Shown here in pieces: positions 1-5,955 of a stretch of 7,000 nucleotides of DNA; the stretch's first letter is position 1; each line of letters starts with the position of its first letter. The notes beneath the pieces were generated by a model, which saw only the letters and a list, made by a program, of their open reading frames with translations, ran no database searches and was not told the origin of the DNA. The translations under genes were made by a program, and so were the position numbers. Location of the stretch: assembly GCA_030608825.1 (NCBI GenBank), contig JAUWDL010000064.1, positions 1 through 7,000 of the forward strand. Direction: 5' to 3'. Source of the stretch: Gemmatimonadales bacterium (GTDB lineage: Bacteria; Gemmatimonadota; Gemmatimonadetes; Palauibacterales; Palauibacteraceae).

Positions 1-1
1 G

Positions 2-688
2 GACATCGCGGCATGCGCCGAGATCGCGCATGAAGGGGGTGCGCTCCTCACGGTGGACAACACGTTCCCGACACCCTTCCTGCAGCGTCCGCTGGATCTC
101 GAGGCAGACATCGTCGTCCATTCCACCACGAAGTACCTGAACGGGCACAGCGACGTCATCGGCGGCGCGATCGTGACGGGGGATCGGGAGCTCGGCGAGC
201 GGATTCGCGACCAGCAGAGAATCAGCGGCCCGGTGCCGGGCCCGCTCGACTGCTGGCTCGTGCTCAGAGGCATCAAGACGCTGCATGTACGCATGACGCG
301 CCACTGCGAGAACGCCGAGCGGGTCGCCGAGTTCCTGGTCGGGCATTCGGCGGCCAGGCACGTCCTCTACCCTGGACTCCCGACGCATCCTCAGCACGAG
401 CTGGCTCGGCGCCAGATGCATGGCTTCGGCGGGATGATCAGCTTCGATGCGGGCTCCTTCGAGCGAGCCCGGACCGTCGCTGCCTCCACCCGCATCTTTC
501 AGCTGGCTGAGAGCCTTGGCGGCGTGGAGAGCCTCATCTCCGTCCCGGCCGAGATGACCCACGCCTCCGTCCCGGAGGAGGTGCGGGAGAAGATCGGTCT
601 CACGAACGGGCTGGTGCGCCTCTCGGTCGGCATCGAGTCCGCCGACGACCTGATCGCGGACCTCGGGGGCGCGCTCGACCAGGCTTGA
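2..688 (+). CDS. Cystathionine gamma-synthase/lyase family PLP enzyme, C-terminal part (5' end outside window)
   Basis: This is a PLP-dependent enzyme of the Cys/Met metabolism family (trans-sulfuration or methionine synthesis, cytoplasmic). The reading frame is open from base 2, so the gene enters from outside the window. 228 codons are visible, and since family members are about 380-400 residues, roughly 150-170 are missing. The motif DNTF (fragment residues 19-22) carries the Asp expected to pair with the PLP pyridine nitrogen. STTKYLNGHSD contains the Schiff-base Lys at fragment residue 44 (codon 131-133). Further family signatures are GPLDCWLVLRGIKTL, SLGGVESL, MTHASVP and, near the C-terminus, GLVRLSVGIE. 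A GTG at base 53 is an internal Val, not the start. Family membership is secure. Synthase (metB-like), gamma-lyase and O-acyl-homoserine sulfhydrylase activities cannot be separated from this fragment. The gene ends 139 bases before the M48 protease, with an ECF-like promoter in between, so the two are probably separate transcription units. Confidence 0.9.
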   Translation, partial: DIAACAEIAHEGGALLTVDNTFPTPFLQRPLDLEADIVVHSTTKYLNGHSDVIGGAIVTGDRELGERIRDQQRISGPVPGPLDCWLVLRGIKTLHVRMTRHCENAERVAEFLVGHSAARHVLYPGLPTHPQHELARRQMHGFGGMISFDAGSFERARTVAASTRIFQLAESLGGVESLISVPAEMTHASVPEEVREKIGLTNGLVRLSVGIESADDLIADLGGALDQA

Positions 689-704
689 GAGACGAACCGC
701 CGAA

Positions 705-731
705 TGAAACCGCCACCTCACGCACGCCGTA
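705..731 (+). promoter_or_regulatory. Putative ECF sigma-factor promoter upstream of the M48 protease operon
   Basis: TGAAAC (705-710) is followed after exactly 17 bases by CGTA (728-731). This closely resembles the sigma-W type ECF pattern (TGAAAC, about 16-17 bases, CGTA). The same arrangement with the same spacing recurs at 5212-5238, and the two spacers share ACCT at spacer positions 5-8. I find no other TGAAAC in the window. Transcription would start near 738, giving a leader of about 90 bases to the ATG at 828. The site begins 17 bases after the stop of the upstream gene. No start site has been mapped, so the promoter role is inferred from motif, repetition, position and orientation. 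Confidence 0.6.
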
Positions 732-746
732 GGCGTTCTCGGAGGC

Positions 747-787
747 CGGCTGCGTTTCCACCCCTCATCGATGGGTGGTCGCAGCTG
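747..787 (+). other. Imperfect 14-bp hairpin in the leader of the M48 gene
   Basis: Bases 747-754 pair with 780-787 (CGGCTGCG with CGCAGCTG, one G-T wobble). Bases 758-763 pair with 773-778 (CCACCC with GGGTGG). A small 3/1 internal loop separates the two stems, and a 9-base loop closes the top. No T tract follows, so it is a poor Rho-independent terminator for the upstream gene. If the promoter at 705-731 is real, the hairpin starts within about 10 bases of the mRNA 5' end, where such structures can protect or regulate a transcript. It matches no riboswitch class that I recognise. The pairing is visible; the role is unknown. Confidence 0.5.
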
Positions 788-815
788 ACCGGGACGTGCG
801 CGGCAGGCGCGCCTT

Positions 816-822
816 AAGGAGG
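816..822 (+). promoter_or_regulatory. Strong Shine-Dalgarno site of the M48 protease gene
   Basis: AAGGAGG lies 5 bases before the ATG at 828 and fixes that start. It is the only near-perfect ribosome binding site in the window. purD, mutM, the phosphoesterase and the sigma factor have weak or no recognisable sites, so the first gene of this run looks built for strong translation. Confidence 0.85.
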
Positions 823-827
823 AAGAG

Positions 828-1829
828 ATGGAGAGCGGCAGCATCCAATCAGGTGGCGTTCAGAGGCGAGTCCTCACGAACATAAGTCCGATCGCATGGG
901 AGCACCCGGCAGACAGAGCGGCGCTGAACGCGCTCCGCAAGATCCCCGGCTTCGACATGGTCCTGCGGAAGGTGTTCGGCATGTTCGGAGAGCGAGCTTT
1001 GCTCCTTGCCTTCAAGGCCAACGCCGTCAAGGTCACCGAGAACCAGTATCCGGACCTGCACGAGAGCCTCCTCAGGGTGTGCGAGGTACTCGATGCGGAG
1101 GAGGTTCCGGAGCTGTTCGTTTCCCAGAAGCCGGTCGTAAACGCGGGGGCGGTCGGCATGAGCAAGCCGTTCATCGTCCTCAACTCCTCCCTCGTGGAGC
1201 TGCTGGGCCAGGACGAGGTGGAGGCCGTGATCGGCCACGAGGTCGGGCACATCCTCAGCGGACACGTCCTCTACCGAACGCTGCTCGTCATCCTGCTCAG
1301 TCTCACGGTCTTCCGGTATCCGCTAGCGGGCCTGGCCGTGCGGCCGGTGCTGTTCGCGCTGCTCGAGTGGTACCGGAAATCGGAGCTGTCGTCGGACCGG
1401 GCCGGCCTCCTGGCGGTACAGGACCCGGACGCCTCGATGCGCAGCTTGATGCACATGGCCGGCGGCATGCGTGGAGAGACGCTCAACCTGGAAGAGTTCG
1501 TGGCGCAGGCGGAAGAGTACCGCGAAGGCGGCGAACTCCTGGATTCGGTCTACAAGGTCCTCAACGTCCTTGGCCTGACACATCCGTTCGCCGTGGTGAG
1601 GGTCGCGGAACTCAAGGACTGGATAGACGGCGGCACCTACGAGCGTATCCTCGCGGGTGAGTACGCGGAGCGCGGGACGGAGGATGAGCGGCCGTACCGT
1701 GAAGACCTCGCCGAGGCGCTCTCCGGTTACAAGGACTCGGCACAGAAGATCCTGGACGAGGTGGACGCTGCCGTGGACCGGATGCGCGACCGGGTCTCCA
1801 AGGCCTGGCGGGGCTCTTCGGACTCGTGA
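828..1829 (+). CDS. M48 family zinc metalloprotease (HtpX/Ste24-like peptidase domain)
   Basis: This is a 333-residue zinc metallopeptidase of the M48 family, whose bacterial members cleave damaged or misfolded membrane and envelope proteins. The catalytic motif HEVGH is at residues 137-141, giving two His ligands and the catalytic Glu. The third ligand is probably E186 in SELSSD, matching the family's ExxxD motif. THP at 251-253 matches the conserved HP segment that follows. Residues 149-181 form one or two hydrophobic stretches between the zinc motifs. There is no N-terminal signal peptide or the paired N-terminal membrane helices of classical HtpX, so the first 130 residues are probably cytoplasmic. 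The last 50 residues are charged and helical. The start is set by the Shine-Dalgarno site at 816-822. The stop overlaps the purD GTG (GTGA), implying translational coupling. An ECF-like promoter upstream suggests stress induction. Family assignment is secure; the substrate is unknown. Confidence 0.92.
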   Translation: MESGSIQSGGVQRRVLTNISPIAWEHPADRAALNALRKIPGFDMVLRKVFGMFGERALLLAFKANAVKVTENQYPDLHESLLRVCEVLDAEEVPELFVSQKPVVNAGAVGMSKPFIVLNSSLVELLGQDEVEAVIGHEVGHILSGHVLYRTLLVILLSLTVFRYPLAGLAVRPVLFALLEWYRKSELSSDRAGLLAVQDPDASMRSLMHMAGGMRGETLNLEEFVAQAEEYREGGELLDSVYKVLNVLGLTHPFAVVRVAELKDWIDGGTYERILAGEYAERGTEDERPYREDLAEALSGYKDSAQKILDEVDAAVDRMRDRVSKAWRGSSDS

Positions 1830-3097
1830 AGCTGCTCGTCGTCGGCGGAGGGGGTCGCGAGCACGCGATCGCCGACAAGCTGCGACGAGATCTGCCTGAG
1901 GGGACGATCTTCGCGGCACCTGGCAACCCCGGGACTGAAGCGGTTGCGGCCAGCGTGCCGGTCGACACCCGGGACCTCGAGTCCCTGGCCGCGTTCGCGG
2001 CGGACGAGCGGGTCGATCTGACGGTGGTCGGTCCGGAGGTCCCGCTCGCGGACGGGATCGTCGACCTCTTTGACGACCGCGACCTGCCGATCTTCGGGCC
2101 GATACGAGCAGCGGCGCAGCTCGAGTCCTCCAAGGCGTTCGCCAAGGAGCTCATGCGTGACGTAGGGGTGCCCACCGCAGCCTTCGGCGTCTTCAACGAC
2201 CCTGAGCGGGCCGCCGGGTATCTTCAGGAGCTCGAGCCGCCCGTAGTCGTCAAGGCTTCAGGGCTGGCGGCCGGAAAGGGCGTGATCATCTGTGAGTCGC
2301 TCGAGGAGGCGCGCCGGGCCGTCGAAGAGATCCTCGGAGGTCGCTTCGGAGAAGCGGGGCGCGACGTGGTGGTCGAGGAATTCCTGCGGGGGGAGGAGCT
2401 GTCCGTCTTCTTCATCACGGACGGAGAGCGTGCCGTGCCTCTCGTCTCGGCTCGGGATCACAAGCGTCTGCAGGAAGGAGATCGCGGACCCAACACGGGC
2501 GGCATGGGAGCCTTCGCACCGGTGCCCGGCATCGGGAGCGAGCTTGTCGAGACGGTTCGCCGGACCGTGGCCATCCCCGTTCTCGAGGAGCTTGCCGCCC
2601 GGGGTATCCCGTATCGAGGCTTCCTGTACGTAGGGCTCGTACTGACGCCAGACGGCCCGAAAGTGCTGGAGTTCAACTGTCGGCTGGGTGACCCCGAAGC
2701 GCAGGTCGTGCTTCCTCTTACCCGGGGCAACCTGGTCGAGCCGATGACCGCGATCGCGCGAGGCGAGGGTCTCTCCGACTGGCAGCTTCCCTCTCCGGCG
2801 GGCTTCGCGCTCGTCACGGTGCTCGCCAGCGGCGGGTACCCCGAAAGCTACCCCCGCGGTCTCCCGATCACCGTTCCGGACGGGATCGAGTCGGAGCGGC
2901 TGCGGGTGTACCACGCGGGGACGGCGACCCGGGACGGACAGCTCGTGACCGCGGGCGGGCGGGTGCTCGGAGTTACCGGGATCGGCGACTCGCTCACGGA
3001 AGCCGGCGAAAGGAGCCGGGCGGCGGCAGGCGCGATAGAGTTCGAGAACAAGCACTGGCGGCGAGACATAGGCACGGTCACCCACTCCAGCTCGTGA
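1826..3097 (+). CDS. purD: Phosphoribosylamine--glycine ligase (GAR synthetase)
   Basis: This cytoplasmic enzyme carries out the second step of de novo purine synthesis: it joins glycine to 5-phosphoribosylamine using ATP. The 423 residues are full length for the family. GGGGREHAI (7-15) opens the N-terminal domain, and GPEVPLADGI (69-78) follows. The ATP-grasp part shows VVKASGLAAGKGV (141-153), the acidic EEFLRGEELS (184-193), DHKRLQEGDRGPNTGGMGAF (211-230) and the metal-binding FNCRLGDPE (283-291). The C-terminus has the usual ending FENKHWRRDIG (406-416). The GTG start at 1826 overlaps the M48 stop codon (GTGA), giving MKLLVVGGGG, the expected first strand. There is no independent Shine-Dalgarno site, so translation is probably coupled to the protease gene. 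The placement is unusual because no other purine gene lies nearby. mutM follows after 31 bases. Confidence 0.97.
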   Translation: MKLLVVGGGGREHAIADKLRRDLPEGTIFAAPGNPGTEAVAASVPVDTRDLESLAAFAADERVDLTVVGPEVPLADGIVDLFDDRDLPIFGPIRAAAQLESSKAFAKELMRDVGVPTAAFGVFNDPERAAGYLQELEPPVVVKASGLAAGKGVIICESLEEARRAVEEILGGRFGEAGRDVVVEEFLRGEELSVFFITDGERAVPLVSARDHKRLQEGDRGPNTGGMGAFAPVPGIGSELVETVRRTVAIPVLEELAARGIPYRGFLYVGLVLTPDGPKVLEFNCRLGDPEAQVVLPLTRGNLVEPMTAIARGEGLSDWQLPSPAGFALVTVLASGGYPESYPRGLPITVPDGIESERLRVYHAGTATRDGQLVTAGGRVLGVTGIGDSLTEAGERSRAAAGAIEFENKHWRRDIGTVTHSSS

Positions 3098-3128
3098 GGC
3101 GCTGGCCGGGCTCGGGGATTCGACGCTG

Positions 3129-3956
3129 ATGCCGGAGCTCCCGGAAGTCGAGATCATCCGCCGGCACCTCGATGCCGAGCTTCGGGAGCGCACGATTCGC
3201 AAGGCGCGGATTCGCCGCCGCGACCTCGTCCTCAACCTCCCAACCGCCAGAGCCCTCGCCAGGAAACTGGAGGGCCGCCGAATCTGCCGCGTCGATCGCC
3301 GCGGAAAGAACCTGCTCTTCCGCCTCGACGGCGAAGCCGTTCTTCAGACCCAGCTTCGAATGACCGGCCGCTTCGCTCTGGGACACCAGCGACCGGATAG
3401 CTCTCTCTACCGGCACATCGTGGCCGTCTTCGAGCTGGATGACGGCCGGAATCTCTATTACGACGACGTGCGGCGGTTGGGAGGCTTCCGCTGGCTCGAA
3501 CCCCAGGAATGGGCGGCTCTCGATCGCTCCCTTGGTCCCGAGCCGCTGGCTCCCAGCTTCACCGCCCGCCGGCTCGAGACGACCCTGGAGGGCACGAGGG
3601 CACCCATCAAGAACGCTCTTCTCGACCAGAAGCGGATCGCGGGGATCGGAAACATCTACGCGAGCGAGGCCCTGTTCCGAGCCCGCATCCACCCCGAGCG
3701 GGCGGGGGGTTCGTTGGAGGCCAGAGAGATCGCCGCCCTGCATCGGTCGATCCGCGCCGTCCTTCGAGACGCCCTGCAGGCTGCGGGCACGACGTTCAGG
3801 GACTTCCGGGCCGTGAACGGGAGCTCCGGCAGCTATCAGCACAAACTGAGAGTGTACGGCCGTGAGGGTGAGCCGTGCCGAAGCTGCAGCCAACCGGTCG
3901 AGAGATCGGTTCAGGCGGGACGGAGCACCTTCCTCTGTGCTTCCTGCCAGAAGTAG
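3129..3956 (+). CDS. mutM: Formamidopyrimidine-DNA glycosylase (8-oxoguanine repair)
   Basis: This bifunctional DNA glycosylase/AP lyase removes 8-oxoguanine and ring-opened purines in base-excision repair. The 275 residues are full length. The protein begins MPELPEVE. After Met removal the N-terminal Pro is the nucleophile, which fixes the start even though the Shine-Dalgarno site is weak. RRGKNLLF holds the conserved DNA-contacting Lys (K60), QLRMTG the helix-wedge Met (M78), and RIAGIGNIYASE (169-180) the helix-two-turn-helix with N175. The C-terminal zinc finger uses C250, C253, C270 and C273. DVRRLGGF (113-120) has Leu (117) where well-studied members carry the Phe wedge of DxRRFG. The gene follows purD by 31 bases on the same strand and ends 40 bases from the convergent phosphoesterase. 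If co-transcribed from 705-731, repair of oxidised DNA would belong to the ECF response. Confidence 0.96.
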   Translation: MPELPEVEIIRRHLDAELRERTIRKARIRRRDLVLNLPTARALARKLEGRRICRVDRRGKNLLFRLDGEAVLQTQLRMTGRFALGHQRPDSSLYRHIVAVFELDDGRNLYYDDVRRLGGFRWLEPQEWAALDRSLGPEPLAPSFTARRLETTLEGTRAPIKNALLDQKRIAGIGNIYASEALFRARIHPERAGGSLEAREIAALHRSIRAVLRDALQAAGTTFRDFRAVNGSSGSYQHKLRVYGREGEPCRSCSQPVERSVQAGRSTFLCASCQK

Positions 3957-3996
3957 CGTCCGGGAGACGCAGCTCTGCTCGAGCCTCGCGGAAACG

Positions 3997-4518
3997 TCAC
4001 GTCCGGAGGTGCACGTGCCGGGCACGCACGCCGTCGGGATCCAGCCGAAGGAGGGCCACCGTCACGGGCTTGCCCGGCCGTCGAGGCCCGGCGCTGCCGG
4101 GGTTGAGGACCAGTGTGCCGTCGATCCGGTCGTTGGAGGGCAGATGCGTGTGACCGTGCACGATCACGCGAGCTTTCGGAAAGCGGGCCGGAAGCCGCCC
4201 ATAGTCGCTGAGCTGATGCCCGTGAATCACGGCGATCGGAGTTCGCACCAACTCGACGGCCGCCTCTTCCCGCGTCACGGCCTGGATTTCGGGTCCGTCC
4301 ATGTTCCCCCATACCGCGGTAACCGGAGCGAGCGCCGCCAGATCCTCCAGGATGATCGCGTCCCCCACATCGCCGGCATGAAGGATGTGAGAGACGCCCC
4401 GAAACGCCTCGAAGACCTCCGGACGTAGAAGGCCATGGGTGTCGGAGATGACCCCGACCCATCGGGTCTCGGCGGAAGCGGCCGTCGGCTCTACTCTGCT
4501 GTCGCGGCGTTCGTCCAT
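3997..4518 (-). CDS. YfcE/MJ0936-like metallophosphoesterase
   Basis: This is a 173-residue calcineurin-like phosphoesterase of the small YfcE/MJ0936 type: a soluble dimetal enzyme with in vitro phosphodiesterase activity in relatives and usually unknown physiological substrates. The metal-binding motifs appear in order: SDTHG (25-29), GDVGD (49-53), GNMDG (71-75), IHGHQ (98-102) and VHGHTH (120-125). NPGSAGPRR (139-147) is also typical of the family. The ATG at 4518 gives a polar 19-residue N-terminal extension before the first beta strand. I see no ATG, GTG or TTG closer to the domain and no clear Shine-Dalgarno site, so the exact start is less sure than the domain. The gene is convergent with mutM and divergent from the sigma factor, with 77 bases between the two starts. 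There is no sign that it belongs to either neighbouring unit. Confidence 0.92.
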   Translation of the reverse strand: MDERRDSRVEPTAASAETRWVGVISDTHGLLRPEVFEAFRGVSHILHAGDVGDAIILEDLAALAPVTAVWGNMDGPEIQAVTREEAAVELVRTPIAVIHGHQLSDYGRLPARFPKARVIVHGHTHLPSNDRIDGTLVLNPGSAGPRRPGKPVTVALLRLDPDGVRARHVHLRT

Positions 4519-4595
4519 TCTCTACTGTTCGTGCGAAATCACCTTAGCGCGCCGCGCCACGTCTAGAGCGGCCGCACCCGGCATGCGCCTGGCCC

Positions 4596-5186
4596 GTGGA
4601 TTACAGGGAAAAGAGTGACCCGGAACTCGTAGAACTCTGCAAGCGGGCGGATGAGCGCTCCGCTGTCGAGCTTCTCCGTCGGTTCGAGCGCCCTGTGTTC
4701 TCTCTCATCTACCGCATGGTCCGGGATCGGGAGCTCGCCGAGGACCTGGCGCAGGAGGCGTTCGTCCGAGCCTTCAACAACCTCGGGCGCTACGACCCAT
4801 CCTACAAGTTCTCCTCCTGGCTCTTCAAAGTGGCGTACAACCTCACGATCGACCATCTGCGCAAGAAGCGGCTGGATACCGTCTCGATTCACGGCTCGCC
4901 GTCTGCGGTCACCGCCGAGCTCCAGGCCGCCACGGCGATCACGGTGGAGTCGATGGAGGAGCGGCCGGATGACGCGCTTCAGTCTCGCGAGATCGGCTCG
5001 GAGATCGAGGTCGCGATCGGCGAGCTGAGACAGGAGTATCGATCGGCCATCATCCTCCGGCACATAGAGGGCCGCTCGTACGAGGAGATCGCGGAGATCA
5101 TGGATGTCCCTCTGGGGACGGTGAAGACCTACATCCACCGGGCTCGAAAGGAGCTCCAGGGGCAACTCCAACATCTCCTGGAATGA
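4596..5186 (+). CDS. ECF-type RNA polymerase sigma-70 family sigma factor (RpoE-like)
   Basis: This 196-residue group 4 sigma factor redirects RNA polymerase to stress promoters. Region 2 spans about 22-92 with ELAEDLAQEAFVRAF (46-60) and the -10-recognising helix around FSSWLFKVAYNLTIDHLRKK (72-91). A linker of about 45 residues follows. Region 4 spans 139-190 with a helix-turn-helix, YEEIAEIMDVPLGTVKTYIHRAR (162-184), for the -35 element. Regions 1.1 and 3 are absent, as expected for ECF factors. The start is GTG; the next in-frame Met is residue 41, inside region 2, so GTG is preferred although no Shine-Dalgarno site is visible. The next gene looks like its cognate anti-sigma factor, 89 bases downstream. 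The protein probably recognises the repeated TGAAAC-N17-CGTA sites at 705 and 5212. No such site lies upstream of this gene itself. The family call is firm; the target promoters are inferred. Confidence 0.95.
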   Translation: MDYREKSDPELVELCKRADERSAVELLRRFERPVFSLIYRMVRDRELAEDLAQEAFVRAFNNLGRYDPSYKFSSWLFKVAYNLTIDHLRKKRLDTVSIHGSPSAVTAELQAATAITVESMEERPDDALQSREIGSEIEVAIGELRQEYRSAIILRHIEGRSYEEIAEIMDVPLGTVKTYIHRARKELQGQLQHLLE

Positions 5187-5211
5187 AGCGTCCGGAGTGG
5201 GTCCTGATGGG

Positions 5212-5238
5212 TGAAACTTCTACCTGTGGGCATTCGTA
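5212..5238 (+). promoter_or_regulatory. Putative ECF sigma-factor promoter upstream of the anti-sigma gene
   Basis: TGAAAC (5212-5217), 17 bases, then CGTA (5235-5238) repeats the layout found at 705-731. It lies in the 89-base gap between the sigma factor and its presumed anti-sigma gene. A start near 5245 would leave a leader of about 30 bases to the ATG at 5276, a normal length. The site would drive the anti-sigma factor and probably the bactofilin-like gene, but not the sigma gene upstream of it. The role is inferred from motif and position. Confidence 0.6.
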
Positions 5239-5275
5239 AGGAAGAACGAGCGAAAGCGCAGCAACAAAGGGAATC

Positions 5276-5884
5276 ATGAGAGACAGAGCCGCAAACCCGA
5301 GGAGACACCTGACACCCAACGAGGTGGAGACGTTCGCGCTCGGCCTGCCGGCCCGGCCGCGAGCGGCTCGAGCACATCTCGGCGAGTGCGCCGAGTGCCA
5401 CCGGGAGGTCGAGTCTCTCCGTGCCCTCGATGAAGCGCTGTCCGGCCTCGCCCATCCAGCGCCCAGCCCGAGGTTTGCCGAGCAGGTCATGGCTCGCGTT
5501 TCGCTGCGCGCACCCTGGTACGCCAGGGCGTGGACGGTCACGCGTGAGCGCTGGGTACCGCTTGCGGCTGCGAGTCTCGCGCTGGCGGCAACGACGAGCC
5601 TCATGGCTTTGTGGCTCACCAGCCAGCCTGAGCTGAGCCTAATGAGCCTCTCCGGGCTGGTGGTCCAGCAGATCCGAGACTTCTCGCTCCAGGTGGTGAT
5701 GGCGATCGGCAGTCTGCTGTGGAGCTCGTCCGTCCTGCGGTCGGTGATCGAGGCCTCGGAACGGATCGGCATGGAAGGAGCGATCCTCCTGTTGTCGGCA
5801 CTGAGCCTGGTCACGGTCAGCGCCGCCGGAGCGATGATGCGGCTCATGCAGCCCGCCCCTCTTCGGCTGCGCCACGCGGCGTAG
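5276..5884 (+). CDS. Membrane-anchored zinc-finger-type anti-sigma factor (putative)
   Basis: This 202-residue protein is likely to hold the ECF sigma factor inactive at the membrane. The N-terminal part carries HLGEC..C, that is H34-x3-C38-x2-C41, the core of the zinc-binding anti-sigma (zf-HC2/ZAS) fold. H11 could be the additional upstream ligand, but its spacing is not a textbook match. After a helical linker come a clear transmembrane segment at about 94-115, a hydrophobic segment at 138-155 and another transmembrane segment at 167-190, so two or three crossings are likely. No extracytoplasmic sensor domain is evident. An in-frame stop at 5237 leaves ATG 5276 as the only reasonable start; it is preceded by AAAGGGAA at 5266-5273. 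It follows the sigma gene by 89 bases, with its own ECF-like promoter. The role rests on the motif plus the neighbour. An alternative is a zinc-finger membrane protein without sigma-binding activity. Confidence 0.75.
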   Translation: MRDRAANPRRHLTPNEVETFALGLPARPRAARAHLGECAECHREVESLRALDEALSGLAHPAPSPRFAEQVMARVSLRAPWYARAWTVTRERWVPLAAASLALAATTSLMALWLTSQPELSLMSLSGLVVQQIRDFSLQVVMAIGSLLWSSSVLRSVIEASERIGMEGAILLLSALSLVTVSAAGAMMRLMQPAPLRLRHAA

Positions 5885-5955
5885 GCGAGCCTGGGCCCGG
5901 AATATCGAGAACGAGCATTGAGACCGAAACACTGGAAGAGGTCAAAGGGAATAGG

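Noticed and set aside
2258..3235. A 325-codon minus-strand frame opposite purD
   Set aside because: It runs antisense to a fully conserved purD and into mutM. Its composition is that of a shadow frame and it shows no motifs.
3956..3970. Possible terminator hairpin between the convergent mutM and phosphoesterase genes (GCGTC/GACGC)
   Set aside because: It has only 5 base pairs with a 5-base loop and no T tract on either strand, which is too weak to call.
4534..4565. Possible ECF promoter before the sigma gene (CGAAAT ... CGTCTA)
   Set aside because: The spacer is about 20 bases and both elements differ from the two matching sites, so it does not fit the shared pattern.
4562..4575. TCTAGAGCGGCCGC, an XbaI-NotI arrangement resembling a cloning-vector polylinker
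   Set aside because: The flanking bases do not continue as vector sequence, and it sits naturally between two divergent genes. Chance in GC-rich DNA is the better explanation, although a vector screen of the source assembly would settle it.
5925..5952. CGAAAC before the bactofilin-like gene as a third ECF promoter
   Set aside because: There is no CGTA at the required distance. The gene is more likely read through from the promoter at 5212-5238.
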